A stretch of 64,000 nucleotides of DNA from Acidimicrobiaceae bacterium (GTDB lineage: Bacteria > Actinomycetota > Acidimicrobiia > Acidimicrobiales > RAAP-2). Below the pieces are notes generated by a model. It was not told where the DNA came from and made no database searches. It saw only the letters and a program-made list of their open reading frames with translations. The stretch is from NCBI GenBank assembly GCA_003132305.1, contig PKXJ01000032.1:185358-249357 (forward strand), given 5' to 3'. Positions 49,517-59,496 of the stretch are shown here, piece by piece. Both the position numbers and the translations under genes were made by a program. Numbering within the stretch: position 1 is the first letter of the stretch; every line of letters begins with the position of its first letter.

Positions 49517-50484
49517 CGTCCGGTTCCCTCTACACGAATTCGGGGGTTCACTACGCCGAGCATGATGTCGGCGATGAGGTTTCCCGCGAGCGTCAGAATT
49601 GAGACCAGCAACGTGATGCCCAAGATGACGGGTATGTCGAGGTTGATCGCCGCGGCGACGGTTTGAATGCCGAGGCCGCCGTAGTTAAAGACCGTCTCCA
49701 CGATGAGTGCGCCACCTAACAGGCCCGGAATCGAGAGGCCGAGGATCACGACGATAGGACCAAGGGCGTTGCGAAAAGCGTGGCGCACGAGTGTTTGCGT
49801 CGTGGAGCAGCCCTTCGCCCTGGCCGTTCGCATGTAGTCCTGGACGAGAACTTCCAGTACCGCGCCGCGCATGAATCGACTGAGGAAGGCCAGCGACAAC
49901 AGGGTCAGACAGCCGACGGGAAGGATGAATCCTACGGGATTGGTAAATATTGCCCACGGCGCGACGCCGGCGGGCGGTTGACTCGGCAGGTGGGGCCAGT
50001 GGAAGCTGAATAGGTCAAGGGCCAACTGGCAGAGGAGAAACGAAGGAACGCCGTAAAGAACAAAGGCGACGCCCGTCGCCGAGTAGTCGAACGAGGTATT
50101 GCGCTTCTGAGCTTGGGCTACGCCAATGGGAATGGCGATAATGGTCGTCAAGAGCAGCGACGAGAGCGCCAGCCAGATCGTGCGCGGTACGTAGAGCGAA
50201 ATGATCTGCCAGACGGACATGTTCTGTTTGTACGAGTGACCCAAATTGAAGTGGAAAAAGATCTGAGTGATGTAGGTCCAGAAGCGCACGAAGTAGGGGT
50301 GATTCATGCCGTGTTCGATTCCCCAGAGCCGGACGTTGCCCGGTGTCGCGTGCGTGCCCAGCACCGTGTAGGCCGGGCCGTAAATACCGTGCGCTTGAAA
50401 ATAGGGGAGTGTAAAGGTCACCAACAAGACGATGAGCAGAACGATGAACGACTGCACGATTCGCCTAATTATGTAGGTAAACAC
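49513..50484 (-). CDS. Peptide ABC transporter permease, DppB-like
   Basis: MFTYIIRRIVQSFIVLLIVLLVTF; MRGAVLEVLVQDYMRTARAKGCSTTQTLVRHAFRNALGPIVVILG. Confidence 0.93.
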   Translation of the reverse strand: MFTYIIRRIVQSFIVLLIVLLVTFTLPYFQAHGIYGPAYTVLGTHATPGNVRLWGIEHGMNHPYFVRFWTYITQIFFHFNLGHSYKQNMSVWQIISLYVPRTIWLALSSLLLTTIIAIPIGVAQAQKRNTSFDYSATGVAFVLYGVPSFLLCQLALDLFSFHWPHLPSQPPAGVAPWAIFTNPVGFILPVGCLTLLSLAFLSRFMRGAVLEVLVQDYMRTARAKGCSTTQTLVRHAFRNALGPIVVILGLSIPGLLGGALIVETVFNYGGLGIQTVAAAINLDIPVILGITLLVSILTLAGNLIADIMLGVVNPRIRVEGTGR

Positions 50485-50547
50485 GCGGAAAGTCTATCAG
50501 TGGTCGTACCGGCGTTGGGTTGCAGATAGCCGCGACGGAGCGTAGAT

Positions 50548-50581
50548 ACAACGAGGCCCCCCTTGCGGGGGGCCTCGTTGT
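50548..50581. terminator. Strong intercistronic hairpin between dppA and dppB
   Basis: Perfect 15-bp stem ACAACGAGGCCCCCC / GGGGGGCCTCGTTGT around loop TTGC. Confidence 0.75.
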
Positions 50582-50613
50582 TAACGACTAGAGAGTCGCT
50601 TCCAATACTTGCT

Positions 50614-52428
50614 TTAGTAGTGGAAATACTCCGGCATGAAGTTGCCTAGTGGGTTTGGCGTCATGCCGATGGTGCTCTTCAACGTCTTGATAATTTCACC
50701 GGCCCCATTCGCCTGCGGCTGGTACAGCACCGGCAGGTTCTTGGCCGCGTAACTGGCGAACGCTGTCAACTTCGCGGTACCAAAGGTGGTGCCGTTGATC
50801 AACGTGGTCATCGCGGTGCTGTTGTAGCTGCCGACGTTGAATCCACCCTTAGGCGTGAACAGCGTCTCGCCCGATGGGTAGTAGTCAGGCGCGTACGTCC
50901 AGCCACCGCCCCACGAGCAGATCTCGTAACCAGCCGCGCTGTTGCAGTCGGCAATGACGTTGTTGAACGTGTCCTCGGAGGTGGCGAACTTGATACCAAT
51001 CGAGTTCCAGTTAGCGACCTCGGCGTTAAACGTGTCGTCCAAGGCCGGTGAACCGCTGGCCCACACAATCTTGAAGTTCAACGTGTAGCCCTGGGCGATG
51101 TCGGCGCCGCACTGCGTGGCACCGGTTCCCGGGGACGTACAAGCCATGACGCCGCCCGTTTCAGTCCAACCGTGCGAGGTGAGAAGCGCCTTCGCGTTGG
51201 CGATGCTGAAGGGATACGGGTTCGGCACGGCTCCACTAACGGACGAGGGCGTGTTGGGAGGCAGCGGGCTGTAAATCGGGAACCCGTAGCCCTTGTCCAC
51301 GTTGGTGATAATGCCCTGTTGGTCGACGGCCGTCTGGAGCGCCTGGCGGATGTACAGCTGGTTAATCGCCGCGAACTTCGGGTCGTTGGTACTGAAGTTG
51401 AACGGTGCGTAGTTGAAGTTCCACAGTGAACCGGTCGTGATGTTGTAGCGACTCGCGAGCTGGCCCCAGTTCGGGCCAGCTTTTCCAGGCGAGGGTGCTG
51501 GCGCCGTCAGAATCGTCGGGTCGACAAAGCCAAGGTCAATCGCGCCGGCCTGCAGCTGGTTCTCTTCGGCTTGGGTCGAGGTGAAAGCAACTTCCTTGAC
51601 AACACTGACCTGCGCCTTCTGAGGGCCGGAGTACTTGGTGTTCGGGTGGAACGTCGCGTTGCCGAGGCTGTCAAAGGCGGTCAACTTCCAGGGACCGTCA
51701 ACACCGCTCTGCCACATTGCGTTGGTGTACGTGCTCGTCTTAGACGACTGAGCGTCGAGGTAGGTTTCAACGGCCTTACACGCAGCGTCGGTCGACTTGG
51801 CACCGTAGTGGCCCGTCGCGCAGGTGGCGTGAGCAGAAGAAGCTGTCCGGTCCCACGTGTTGGGCATTGGGGTGATCTCTGACAAGTAGTTGTAGAGAAT
51901 CCAGCCGGGGTTCACCGAGGTCTTGAAGTTGATCACGACGGTGTTACCAGAGCCGTGAGCGCTCGTTACCTGGTCAGGAATACCGTAGCCACCGTTGTAG
52001 CCGCAGTACGCCGTGGGGTCGGCCTTGTACATGTTCAAGAAGAACATGACCGACTCGGCGTTCACGACCTGGCCGTCGGCGAACTTCCAGCCCTTCATTT
52101 TGACGGTAATGGTCTTGTTTCCGTGGCTATAGGCCGGTGGGTTACCGGCCGAGAGCTTCGGGACTTCGGCACTAGAACCGCCGAGACCGAACCAATACAG
52201 TGGGCGGTACATCATTGTTTGAAACTGGTTGATGTTGTCCACGGAAAAGAACTGGCAACCCATGTACGGGAAGATGTAGTTCGGGTTGGCGCCCGGCCCT
52301 TCCGCAAAGGTAATAGTTCCCGATGGCGCGGCAGCGCCACTGATGGTCGGAGCAATGAGACCTACTGACAACGAACTGGCTACCGCGCCAATTGTTATCG
52401 CAAGTCGAAGTTTGCGCCCAAGTTGCAT
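50614..52428 (-). CDS. Peptide ABC transporter substrate-binding protein, DppA-like (SBP family 5)
   Basis: Signal peptide MQLGRKLRLAITIGAVASSLSVGLIAPTISGAAA; VNAESVMFFLNMY; LYIRQALQTAVDQQGI; SD GGGAGG upstream of ATG 52428. Confidence 0.92.
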   Translation of the reverse strand: MQLGRKLRLAITIGAVASSLSVGLIAPTISGAAAPSGTITFAEGPGANPNYIFPYMGCQFFSVDNINQFQTMMYRPLYWFGLGGSSAEVPKLSAGNPPAYSHGNKTITVKMKGWKFADGQVVNAESVMFFLNMYKADPTAYCGYNGGYGIPDQVTSAHGSGNTVVINFKTSVNPGWILYNYLSEITPMPNTWDRTASSAHATCATGHYGAKSTDAACKAVETYLDAQSSKTSTYTNAMWQSGVDGPWKLTAFDSLGNATFHPNTKYSGPQKAQVSVVKEVAFTSTQAEENQLQAGAIDLGFVDPTILTAPAPSPGKAGPNWGQLASRYNITTGSLWNFNYAPFNFSTNDPKFAAINQLYIRQALQTAVDQQGIITNVDKGYGFPIYSPLPPNTPSSVSGAVPNPYPFSIANAKALLTSHGWTETGGVMACTSPGTGATQCGADIAQGYTLNFKIVWASGSPALDDTFNAEVANWNSIGIKFATSEDTFNNVIADCNSAAGYEICSWGGGWTYAPDYYPSGETLFTPKGGFNVGSYNSTAMTTLINGTTFGTAKLTAFASYAAKNLPVLYQPQANGAGEIIKTLKSTIGMTPNPLGNFMPEYFHY

Positions 52429-52444
52429 ATTGAATTGCCTCCCA

Positions 52445-52463
52445 GTGTCCCCGAAGTGGACAC
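52445..52463 (-). promoter_or_regulatory. UUCG-loop hairpin in dppA 5' UTR, just upstream of the SD
   Basis: Minus-strand RNA GUGUCC-A-C(UUCG)G-GGACAC followed by GGGAGG SD and ATG 52428. Confidence 0.55.
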
Positions 52464-52623
52464 AATTATTTTGCTTACCCATCACTGATGGACTCAGCGC
52501 AACTGTACTGGAGGGTTTAGGGGTCAACAAGTTCACCCCAGTGCATTATTTTGCAGAAAATTTGGTGAGTTTGGGTCCAAACGACCTACCTCAGACGAAA
52601 CCCCTTATTTTTCTTCGTTTTTC

Positions 52624-53538
52624 TCACTTTCGCGACGAGATCGCCCAGTGCAACGTCGTCGCGGCGTCGGGATGTTGGAAGGTGAAGCCGGAGTCGATGA
52701 GTACCGTGGGCACCACTCTTTGACTCGACAGGACCAGTTCGTTCGCCATCTCGGTGCCAAGTACGACCCGGAGCGCGGATCTGGGGACGGCGAAGATCGC
52801 CGGTCGATGAAGTTCGAGGGCGAGTTGACGCGTGAACGCCTTGTTGGTGAGCGGACTCGGCGCGGTGAGGTTCACTGGTCCCGTGACGTCGTGGTCCACG
52901 ACCCAAAGGATGGCTCGCACTTCATCGACGAGTGAGATGGGACTCATCCACTGGCCGCCTGAAGAGTACCGACCACCGAGTCCGAGACGAAAGAGCGGGA
53001 GTTGCGCTTTCATGACGCCGCCCTGGGTACTCACGACGATGCCCGTCCGCAGATACGCAACCCTCGCGTGATCTTGATGGGCCGACGCGGCGTTTTCCCA
53101 CGCTGCACACACGTCCGACAAGAATCCGTCACCCTTCGATGACGATTCGTCGAGACGTTCATTTGCGCGTGACCCGTACCATCCGATCGCCGACGCGCTC
53201 GCGAGGCACTTGACGCCGTTGGGCAGTTCGCCGAGCGCCCGAACGAGGAGCGACGTCGACTGGACGCGCGACGAGAGAATCCCCGCCTTGCGTGACGGGG
53301 ACCATCGGCGATCGCCGATGCCCGCACCGGCCAGATGTACGACGGCGTCAAAACCACTGACGCGTTGAAGGTCCTCGTCGTCCACGAGTGCGCGTTCCGG
53401 GTCCCAGCGCACGACTTCTCCCTCGTGGTTCGTCGTCGCAGGACGAACGAAGGTGATCACCGTATCGCCACGTTCTCGTAGCGCCGCTACGAGCGAACGG
53501 CCCACGAGACCCGACGCGCCCGTTACGCCGACGCGCAC
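52624..53538 (-). CDS. TIGR01777-type NAD-dependent epimerase/dehydratase
   Basis: MRVGVTGASGLVGRSLVAALRERG; VVHLAGAGIGDRRWSPSRKAGILSSRVQST; SASAIGWYGSR; GGRYSSGGQWMSPISLVDEV. Confidence 0.92.
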   Translation of the reverse strand: MRVGVTGASGLVGRSLVAALRERGDTVITFVRPATTNHEGEVVRWDPERALVDDEDLQRVSGFDAVVHLAGAGIGDRRWSPSRKAGILSSRVQSTSLLVRALGELPNGVKCLASASAIGWYGSRANERLDESSSKGDGFLSDVCAAWENAASAHQDHARVAYLRTGIVVSTQGGVMKAQLPLFRLGLGGRYSSGGQWMSPISLVDEVRAILWVVDHDVTGPVNLTAPSPLTNKAFTRQLALELHRPAIFAVPRSALRVVLGTEMANELVLSSQRVVPTVLIDSGFTFQHPDAATTLHWAISSRK

Positions 53539-54335
53539 AGCTGGTCCCAGCGTTGATGAACTATCGCGGCGAGTTGGTCGGAGTTTTTGAGATGCGCGCC
53601 GTGACTCGCGTGCTCGATCTCTAACGTCTCAATGGAGGGGTTGACCTCTAAGAGTTCGACCGCGAGTGCGCGGTAGTAGCTGGCCGAGTCGCCGTCGCCG
53701 TAGGCGTAGGTCGCCGGGACGCGCAACTTGGCGAGATCGAAGGGCGAGTGGCCTCGTTGAATGGTCGCGAGGTCTCGAAGAAGTGCCGGCCCGTCCTGAC
53801 GGCGTGATTCGCGCTGGGGTTCGCTGAGTCGGTCCCACGCTTTGTCCGAGACGACGCGACGAAAGAATCGTTCGGCTTCGCTCCTCGTGTCGTCACTCAA
53901 CGGCGGACGAGAATGCGCGCGACGCAAGATCCACGGCAGCGGTGACTCGAAGTTCACGACCAAACCTATCGATGACGGCTCACGCAGGGCGGCGGCGAAG
54001 GTGACGACGCCGCCGAAGCTGTGGCCAAAGAGAATGACGGGCAGGTGCTCGACTTCACGGGCGACTAATGCGCGCAGGTCTTCGACGTGATGATCGAGGT
54101 CCACGGGCCTTAGGTCGCGCGAACCCTGGTAGCCCCGCCGGTCGTAGACCACGACGTCGAAGGTCTCGAGTCGTCGAACGAGACGCACGAAGGATCCGCC
54201 GCGATCGAGCGCACCGTGAACACAAATAACGCACGCCCGTGGATTCGCCACACGGCGTTCGGCGACGGCCAAGCCCTTGACGGGCGAGTTGGTGATGAAG
54301 TGCAGTCGCGCGGACTTCGTGCTCGGGGAGGTCAC
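53523..54335 (-). CDS. Alpha/beta hydrolase
   Basis: VICVHGALDRGGSFVRLVRRL; VILFGHSFGGVVTFAAAL; YAYGDGDSASYY; EHASHGAHLKNS. Confidence 0.87.
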   Translation of the reverse strand: MTSPSTKSARLHFITNSPVKGLAVAERRVANPRACVICVHGALDRGGSFVRLVRRLETFDVVVYDRRGYQGSRDLRPVDLDHHVEDLRALVAREVEHLPVILFGHSFGGVVTFAAALREPSSIGLVVNFESPLPWILRRAHSRPPLSDDTRSEAERFFRRVVSDKAWDRLSEPQRESRRQDGPALLRDLATIQRGHSPFDLAKLRVPATYAYGDGDSASYYRALAVELLEVNPSIETLEIEHASHGAHLKNSDQLAAIVHQRWDQLCASA

Positions 54336-54407
54336 GAAGAAAACTTACCGGGGATCATCGTGTCGCCGGCCCATCGAATGACGGGTGACGGCCCCTAGGC
54401 TGGAAGG

Positions 54408-57400
54408 GTGACTACGCCCCAGGAATCATCGTCGACGCGCCAAGCACACGGCTCGTTTGGGCCCAACGCCTGGCTCGTCGATGACATGTACGACCGCTTT
54501 GTGGCTGACCCGTCGTCGGTGGCCGAGAGTTGGCGCGAGTTCTTCGCCGACTACCATCGCTCGACGTTGCCCGCGGTCGCGACGGCGACCACAGTGGCGC
54601 CCACGACACCCGTGACGCCCGTGACGATCGACGCCGAGGCCACGCCCCTTCGGGGGGCGGCGGCGCGCATCGTCACCAACATGAACGCCAGTCTCAGCGT
54701 GCCGACGGCGACGAGCGTTCGTACCGTCGCCGCTCGACTCTTGGAGATCAACCGCACCGTGCTTAACGATTCGCTCGCGAGGTCGAGTGGTGCCAAGGTT
54801 TCGTTCACCCATCTCATCGCCTACGCCATCTTGAAAGGTCTGCGTGAGATTCCTGCGATGAACGCCACGTTTATCGACGCCGTCGACGAGAAGGGGACGC
54901 CCGGCGTTCGACGCCACGATCACGTGGGTCTCGGTCTGGCCGTGGACGTGCAGAAGAAGGACGGCACGCGCACGCTCTTGGTCCCGGTCATTCGAGACGC
55001 CGACACGATGGACTTTCGCGCGTTCCTCTTGGCCTACGAAGATCTCGTGCGAAAGGTGCACGGCGCCTCGTACGGTGCGGACGACCTCGCGGGCGCGACG
55101 GTGTCGATCACCAACCCCGGCACGCTCGGCACGGTGCAGTCCGTGCCGCGCCTGATGCCCGGCCAGGGCGCGATCTTTGGCGTGGGGGCGCTAGCGTGGC
55201 CGGCCGGCTTTGAAGCGGCCGATCCGCGCGCGCTCGCCAATCTCGGCGTGGGCAAGGTGTTGACTCTGACCTCGACCTACGACCACCGAATCATCCAGGG
55301 CGCCGAGTCGGGACTGTTCTTGAAGTACGTGGCGGAGTGCTTGACCGGGGGACACGGGTTCTACGACGAGGTCTTCGCGTCGCTCGGCATGCCCTACGAA
55401 CCGGCCCGGTGGGCCAAAGACTCGAATCCTTCGACCCACGAAGCCGAGGCCGAGCGAATTCTGAAGCAGATCCGCGTGCAGGCCCTTATAAATATGTATC
55501 GGGTGCGCGGGCATCTGAACGCCCACCTCGATCCACTCAGCAGCGAACCACCGCCCCTTCACGCGGAGTTGGACCTGGCGTCCTACGGGCTGACCATCTG
55601 GGACTTGCAGCGCTCCTTCGTGGTGGACGGCCTCGCCGGGCTGCACGAAGCGCCCCTCGAGAAGATCTTGGCGATCCTGCGCGACGCCTACTGTCGCACG
55701 ATCGGCATCGAGTACGGCCACATCATGGATCCCGTCCAGAAACGTTGGATTCAAGAGCGCGTCGAGGGCGTCGACTCTTCGACGAGCTTGGAAGAACAGC
55801 GCCGGATCCTCAATATCTTGAGTGAGGCCGAAGTCTTTGAGCGGTTCTTGCACACGCGCTACGTCGGGCAAAAGCGATTCGGTCTCGAAGGCGCCGAATC
55901 CAGCATCGTCGCGTTGCAGACCGTGCTCGACGAAGCCGCCGACCGCGGCGTGAAGGAGGCCGTCATTGGCATGGCGCACCGCGGACGACTCAACGTGCTG
56001 GCGAACATTGTCGGCAAGTCCTACAGCGACATCTTTTCTGAGTTCGAGGGCAACCTCGATCCCGAAAGCGTCCAAGGTAGTGGGGACGTTAAGTATCACA
56101 AGGGAGCACGCGGTGTCTTCAAGAACCCCCGCGGCGTCACGATCGACGTCTCGATGGCGTCCAATCCCTCGCACCTCGAAGCGGTGAGTCCCGTGGTTGA
56201 AGGCATCGTGCGTGCGAAACAAGATCTCGTGATTCGCCCGAACGACGTGGCGTCCAAGGATCAACCCTTCGTCGAGCACCCGTATCTGGCTGTGCTGATT
56301 CACGGTGACGCGGCCTTCGCCGGTCAGGGCGTCGTCGCCGAGACCCTGAATCTGTCACAGCTCTCGGGTTATCACGTGGGCGGCGCCATTCACCTTGTCG
56401 TGAACAACCAAGTGGGCTTTACCACGGCGCCCGAGTCGGCTCGTTCGAGTTTTTACCCGACCGACGTCGCCAAGATGATTCAGGCACCGATCTTTCACGT
56501 GAACGGTGACGACCCCGAGGCCTGCGCCCGCGCGGCGCGACTCGCCTTTGACTATCGCGAAACCTTCCAGCGCGACGTGGTGTTGGACATTGTCTGCTAT
56601 CGCCGATACGGACACAACGAGGGCGACGACCCGAGCTACACCCAACCCCAGATGTACAAGATCATCGATCAGATGCGCTCGGTGCGCAAGCTCTACACCG
56701 AAACGCTGGTTCGTCGGGGCGATATCTCCATCGACGAAGCCGAGACCGCCCTCAACGAGTTCAACGCCCGACTGCAAAACGTGCTCGACGAAGTTCGAAC
56801 CGTCCCGGTACCCGAACTCGACCGCGTGCCGGTCGTTGAGACACCGATCGATCGATCGGCCCCGGAGACGGGCGTCGAGCGAGCAACGCTCCTGGAGATC
56901 GCCCGAGCCACGGTCAGCGCGCCCGAGGGATTCGCTATTCACCCCAAGCTCGAACGCCAGTTCGCACAGCGCCTGGCGCTGCTCGAGTCGGGCGAGGTCG
57001 ACTGGGCCTTTGGTGAAGCGCTGGCGTTGGGCTCTCTCGTCAAGGCCGGCTCGAACGTCCGCCTTACCGGTCAGGACACTCGTCGCGGCACCTTCTCGCA
57101 TCGCCACGCGGCATTGATTGACTACGACAACGGCGCGCAGTTCGTGCCGCTCGCGAGCATGGGCGCGCCGGGATTTTTCACCGTGCGTGACTCGTTCCTC
57201 TCGGAGTACGCGGCCCTCGGTTTCGAGTACGGGTACTCGGTCGAGGCGTCGAACACGCTGGTGGCTTGGGAGGCACAGTTCGGGGACTTCGCCAACGGTG
57301 CCGAAATCATCATTGACAACTTCTTGGTCGCCGCCGAAGACAAGTGGGGTCAGCACGCGACCCTCGTGATGCTGCTGCCGCACGGCTACGAAGGACAAGG

Positions 57401-58013
57401 TCCCGAACACTCCAGCGGCCGCCTGGAGCGGTTCTTGACCCTTAGCGCACGCAACAACATTCGCGTCGCCCAGCCGACCTCGGCCGCGCAGTACTTTCAC
57501 CTCCTTCGTAGCCAAGTGCTTCGCGAACGTCCCACGCCGCTCATCGTCTTCACCCCGAAGTCGATGTTGCGCGCCGTGCAGACGCGTTCGCCCTTGGTCG
57601 AGTTCGAACACGGTTCATTCCAAACCGTCTTAGACGATCACGTCGACGACGCGGGTTCGATTACTCGCGTGGTACTGGCGTCGGGCAAGGTGGCGCACGA
57701 AGCGCTCGGCCATCGTGACTCGATCGCGGCGAATCACTTGGCGGTCGTGCGCGTCGAGCAGCTCTACCCGTGGCCCGAAGCGGAGATTGAACGCGTGCTC
57801 GCGAACTATCCCAACCTCGCGGAGGTCGTGTGGCTGCAAGAAGAGCCCGAGAACATGGGGGCGTGGCCCTTCGTGCACCTGCGCATGCACGACCACCTGC
57901 GCCACGTTCAGGTGTCGCACGTGGCGCGCGCGGAGTCGGCGAGCCCCGCGACGGGCAGTGGACTGGTGCACGCCGCGGAACAGGCGGACCTCTTGGTTCG
58001 AGCTATCAGGTGA
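54408..58013 (+). CDS. kgd: Multifunctional 2-oxoglutarate decarboxylase/dehydrogenase E1 (Kgd/OdhA-like, E2-like N-terminus)
   Basis: 1201 aa; FGPNAWLVDDMYDRFVADPSSVAESWREFF; E2-like TYDHRIIQGAESGLFL; E1 core GMAHRGRLNVLANIVGKSYSDIFSEFEG; GDAAFAGQGVVAETLNLSQL; RYGHNEGDDPSYTQP. Confidence 0.96.
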   Translation: MTTPQESSSTRQAHGSFGPNAWLVDDMYDRFVADPSSVAESWREFFADYHRSTLPAVATATTVAPTTPVTPVTIDAEATPLRGAAARIVTNMNASLSVPTATSVRTVAARLLEINRTVLNDSLARSSGAKVSFTHLIAYAILKGLREIPAMNATFIDAVDEKGTPGVRRHDHVGLGLAVDVQKKDGTRTLLVPVIRDADTMDFRAFLLAYEDLVRKVHGASYGADDLAGATVSITNPGTLGTVQSVPRLMPGQGAIFGVGALAWPAGFEAADPRALANLGVGKVLTLTSTYDHRIIQGAESGLFLKYVAECLTGGHGFYDEVFASLGMPYEPARWAKDSNPSTHEAEAERILKQIRVQALINMYRVRGHLNAHLDPLSSEPPPLHAELDLASYGLTIWDLQRSFVVDGLAGLHEAPLEKILAILRDAYCRTIGIEYGHIMDPVQKRWIQERVEGVDSSTSLEEQRRILNILSEAEVFERFLHTRYVGQKRFGLEGAESSIVALQTVLDEAADRGVKEAVIGMAHRGRLNVLANIVGKSYSDIFSEFEGNLDPESVQGSGDVKYHKGARGVFKNPRGVTIDVSMASNPSHLEAVSPVVEGIVRAKQDLVIRPNDVASKDQPFVEHPYLAVLIHGDAAFAGQGVVAETLNLSQLSGYHVGGAIHLVVNNQVGFTTAPESARSSFYPTDVAKMIQAPIFHVNGDDPEACARAARLAFDYRETFQRDVVLDIVCYRRYGHNEGDDPSYTQPQMYKIIDQMRSVRKLYTETLVRRGDISIDEAETALNEFNARLQNVLDEVRTVPVPELDRVPVVETPIDRSAPETGVERATLLEIARATVSAPEGFAIHPKLERQFAQRLALLESGEVDWAFGEALALGSLVKAGSNVRLTGQDTRRGTFSHRHAALIDYDNGAQFVPLASMGAPGFFTVRDSFLSEYAALGFEYGYSVEASNTLVAWEAQFGDFANGAEIIIDNFLVAAEDKWGQHATLVMLLPHGYEGQGPEHSSGRLERFLTLSARNNIRVAQPTSAAQYFHLLRSQVLRERPTPLIVFTPKSMLRAVQTRSPLVEFEHGSFQTVLDDHVDDAGSITRVVLASGKVAHEALGHRDSIAANHLAVVRVEQLYPWPEAEIERVLANYPNLAEVVWLQEEPENMGAWPFVHLRMHDHLRHVQVSHVARAESASPATGSGLVHAAEQADLLVRAIR

Positions 58014-59065
58014 GTCCCGCGAAGAGTCCTCGGCTGCGTGTCGTGGTCGATGGTTCGAACCTCGCCACCGAAGGACGCGTCACGCCGAGTCTCTCCCAGC
58101 TCGACGAAGCGGTGAGCGCCTTTAGCGAAGAGAACCCGTCGGCAGAGATCATCGTCGTGGTCGACGCGACGTTCGAGCATCGCGCCGCCACCCACGAACG
58201 AAGTCGCTTCAACGAGGCGGTGCTCGCGGGCGAGATCGTCACCCCGCCCGCGGGGGCCGTCGGACGAGGCGACGCCTTCATTTTGAAGATCGCCGACCGC
58301 ATTGACGGCGTGGTCCTTAGTAACGACTCGTTTCAAGAGTTTCAAGACGAGTACCCCTGGCTCTTCGAGGTCGCCCGACTTATCGGCGGTAAGCCGGTGC
58401 GCGGCGTCGGCTGGGTCTTCACGCCTCGGGTACCGGTGCGAAACGTCAAGGTCGCGCGCAAGGTCAAGAAGTTGGCCGTCACGTTGCCCAGCGGCGCGAA
58501 GCCGACTATTGGCACGACGCTGACGCCCGTCAAGGCCCCGAAGAAAGCGTCGCCGACGAGGAAGTCGGCGACCAAGCCCGAGAAGTCGCCAGAGAAAGTA
58601 GTCGAAAAATCGCTGGCCAAGACGCCCACCCGCGCCCGCAAGAAAGTGGCGAAGGCGGTTGAGGCTCTAAAGAAGTCCCCGGTGAAAAAGACCGCGGTCA
58701 AGGTTCCCGCGACCAAGGTCGCGAAGAAGGTCACCAAGGCGTCGCCGCTCGCACCCGCGCCGGCGGTCGCGCTTCGACGCGGACGCCAGCCCGTCAATCC
58801 CGAAGCCGACTTCACGCTCTTTAAGAGCACGTACCGCGTGGGATCGCGGGTGCCGGGTGAGGTGACGGCCTTTACGTCGCACGGGGCCGTTATCAAAGTG
58901 CAACTAAAGGGTGGCAAGCAAGTCGAGTGCTACGCCCCGACGACGTCACTGGGCACACCCGCGCCGGCGCGAGCGCGCGACGTACTAATGCGCGGCGACC
59001 AGCGGACGTTTCGACTGGTCACCGTCGACAGTGAACGACGTATCGCGGAGCTGGCCCTGCTGTGA
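58010..59065 (+). CDS. NYN/Zc3h12a-like ribonuclease domain + Lys/Ala/Pro-rich linker + S1-like C-terminal domain
   Basis: N-term LRVVVDGSNLATEGR...EIIVVVDATFEHR...GRGDAFILKIADRIDGVVLSNDSFQEFQDEYPWL; middle KKSPVKKTAVKVPATKVAKKVTKASP; C-term GSRVPGEVTAFTSHGAVIKVQLKGGKQVECYAPTTSL...VDSERRIAELAL. GTG overlaps kgd stop. Confidence 0.75.
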   Translation: MSPAKSPRLRVVVDGSNLATEGRVTPSLSQLDEAVSAFSEENPSAEIIVVVDATFEHRAATHERSRFNEAVLAGEIVTPPAGAVGRGDAFILKIADRIDGVVLSNDSFQEFQDEYPWLFEVARLIGGKPVRGVGWVFTPRVPVRNVKVARKVKKLAVTLPSGAKPTIGTTLTPVKAPKKASPTRKSATKPEKSPEKVVEKSLAKTPTRARKKVAKAVEALKKSPVKKTAVKVPATKVAKKVTKASPLAPAPAVALRRGRQPVNPEADFTLFKSTYRVGSRVPGEVTAFTSHGAVIKVQLKGGKQVECYAPTTSLGTPAPARARDVLMRGDQRTFRLVTVDSERRIAELALL

Positions 59066-59496
59066 GCAACGATTCTCTCGACCCGCGGGACTGGTTGCCG
59101 CACCGGCCCCCCTTCTTGTTCCTCGACGCGTTGATCGCCATCGAACCGGGAGTTCGCGCGAGCGGCGAGTGGACCCCTCGCGGCGACGAGTGGTTCTTTG
59201 GGGGGCACTTTCCCGGTCGTCCGACGACGCCGGGCGTGCTGCTCCTCGAATCGATCGCCCAGTGCGGCGCCGTTGTCGTGTTGGCCGATCCTCGCTACGT
59301 GGGACGCCTACCCCTCTTTGGCGGGGTGGAGAAGGCCCGCTTTCGTCGCCAGGTTCTACCCGGCGACACGGTGCTCGTGGAGTGCGAGATGACCAAGCTC
59401 TCGGCGCGCGGCGGTAAGGGCTTCGGTCGCGCGAGCGTGCATGGAAAAGTTGCCGCCGAGACCGAAATCTTCTTCGTTCTCGCTGACTTTTCGTGA
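59062..59496 (+). CDS. FabZ/FabA-like beta-hydroxyacyl dehydratase
   Basis: LPHRPPFLFLDAL; FFGGHFPGRPTTPGVLLLESIAQCGAVV. Confidence 0.88.
   Translation: MSNDSLDPRDWLPHRPPFLFLDALIAIEPGVRASGEWTPRGDEWFFGGHFPGRPTTPGVLLLESIAQCGAVVVLADPRYVGRLPLFGGVEKARFRRQVLPGDTVLVECEMTKLSARGGKGFGRASVHGKVAAETEIFFVLADFS

Noticed and set aside
55191-57611. Two long minus-strand ORFs (370 and 418 aa) antisense to kgd
   Set aside because: Composition artefact of GC-rich codon usage; no family resemblance.
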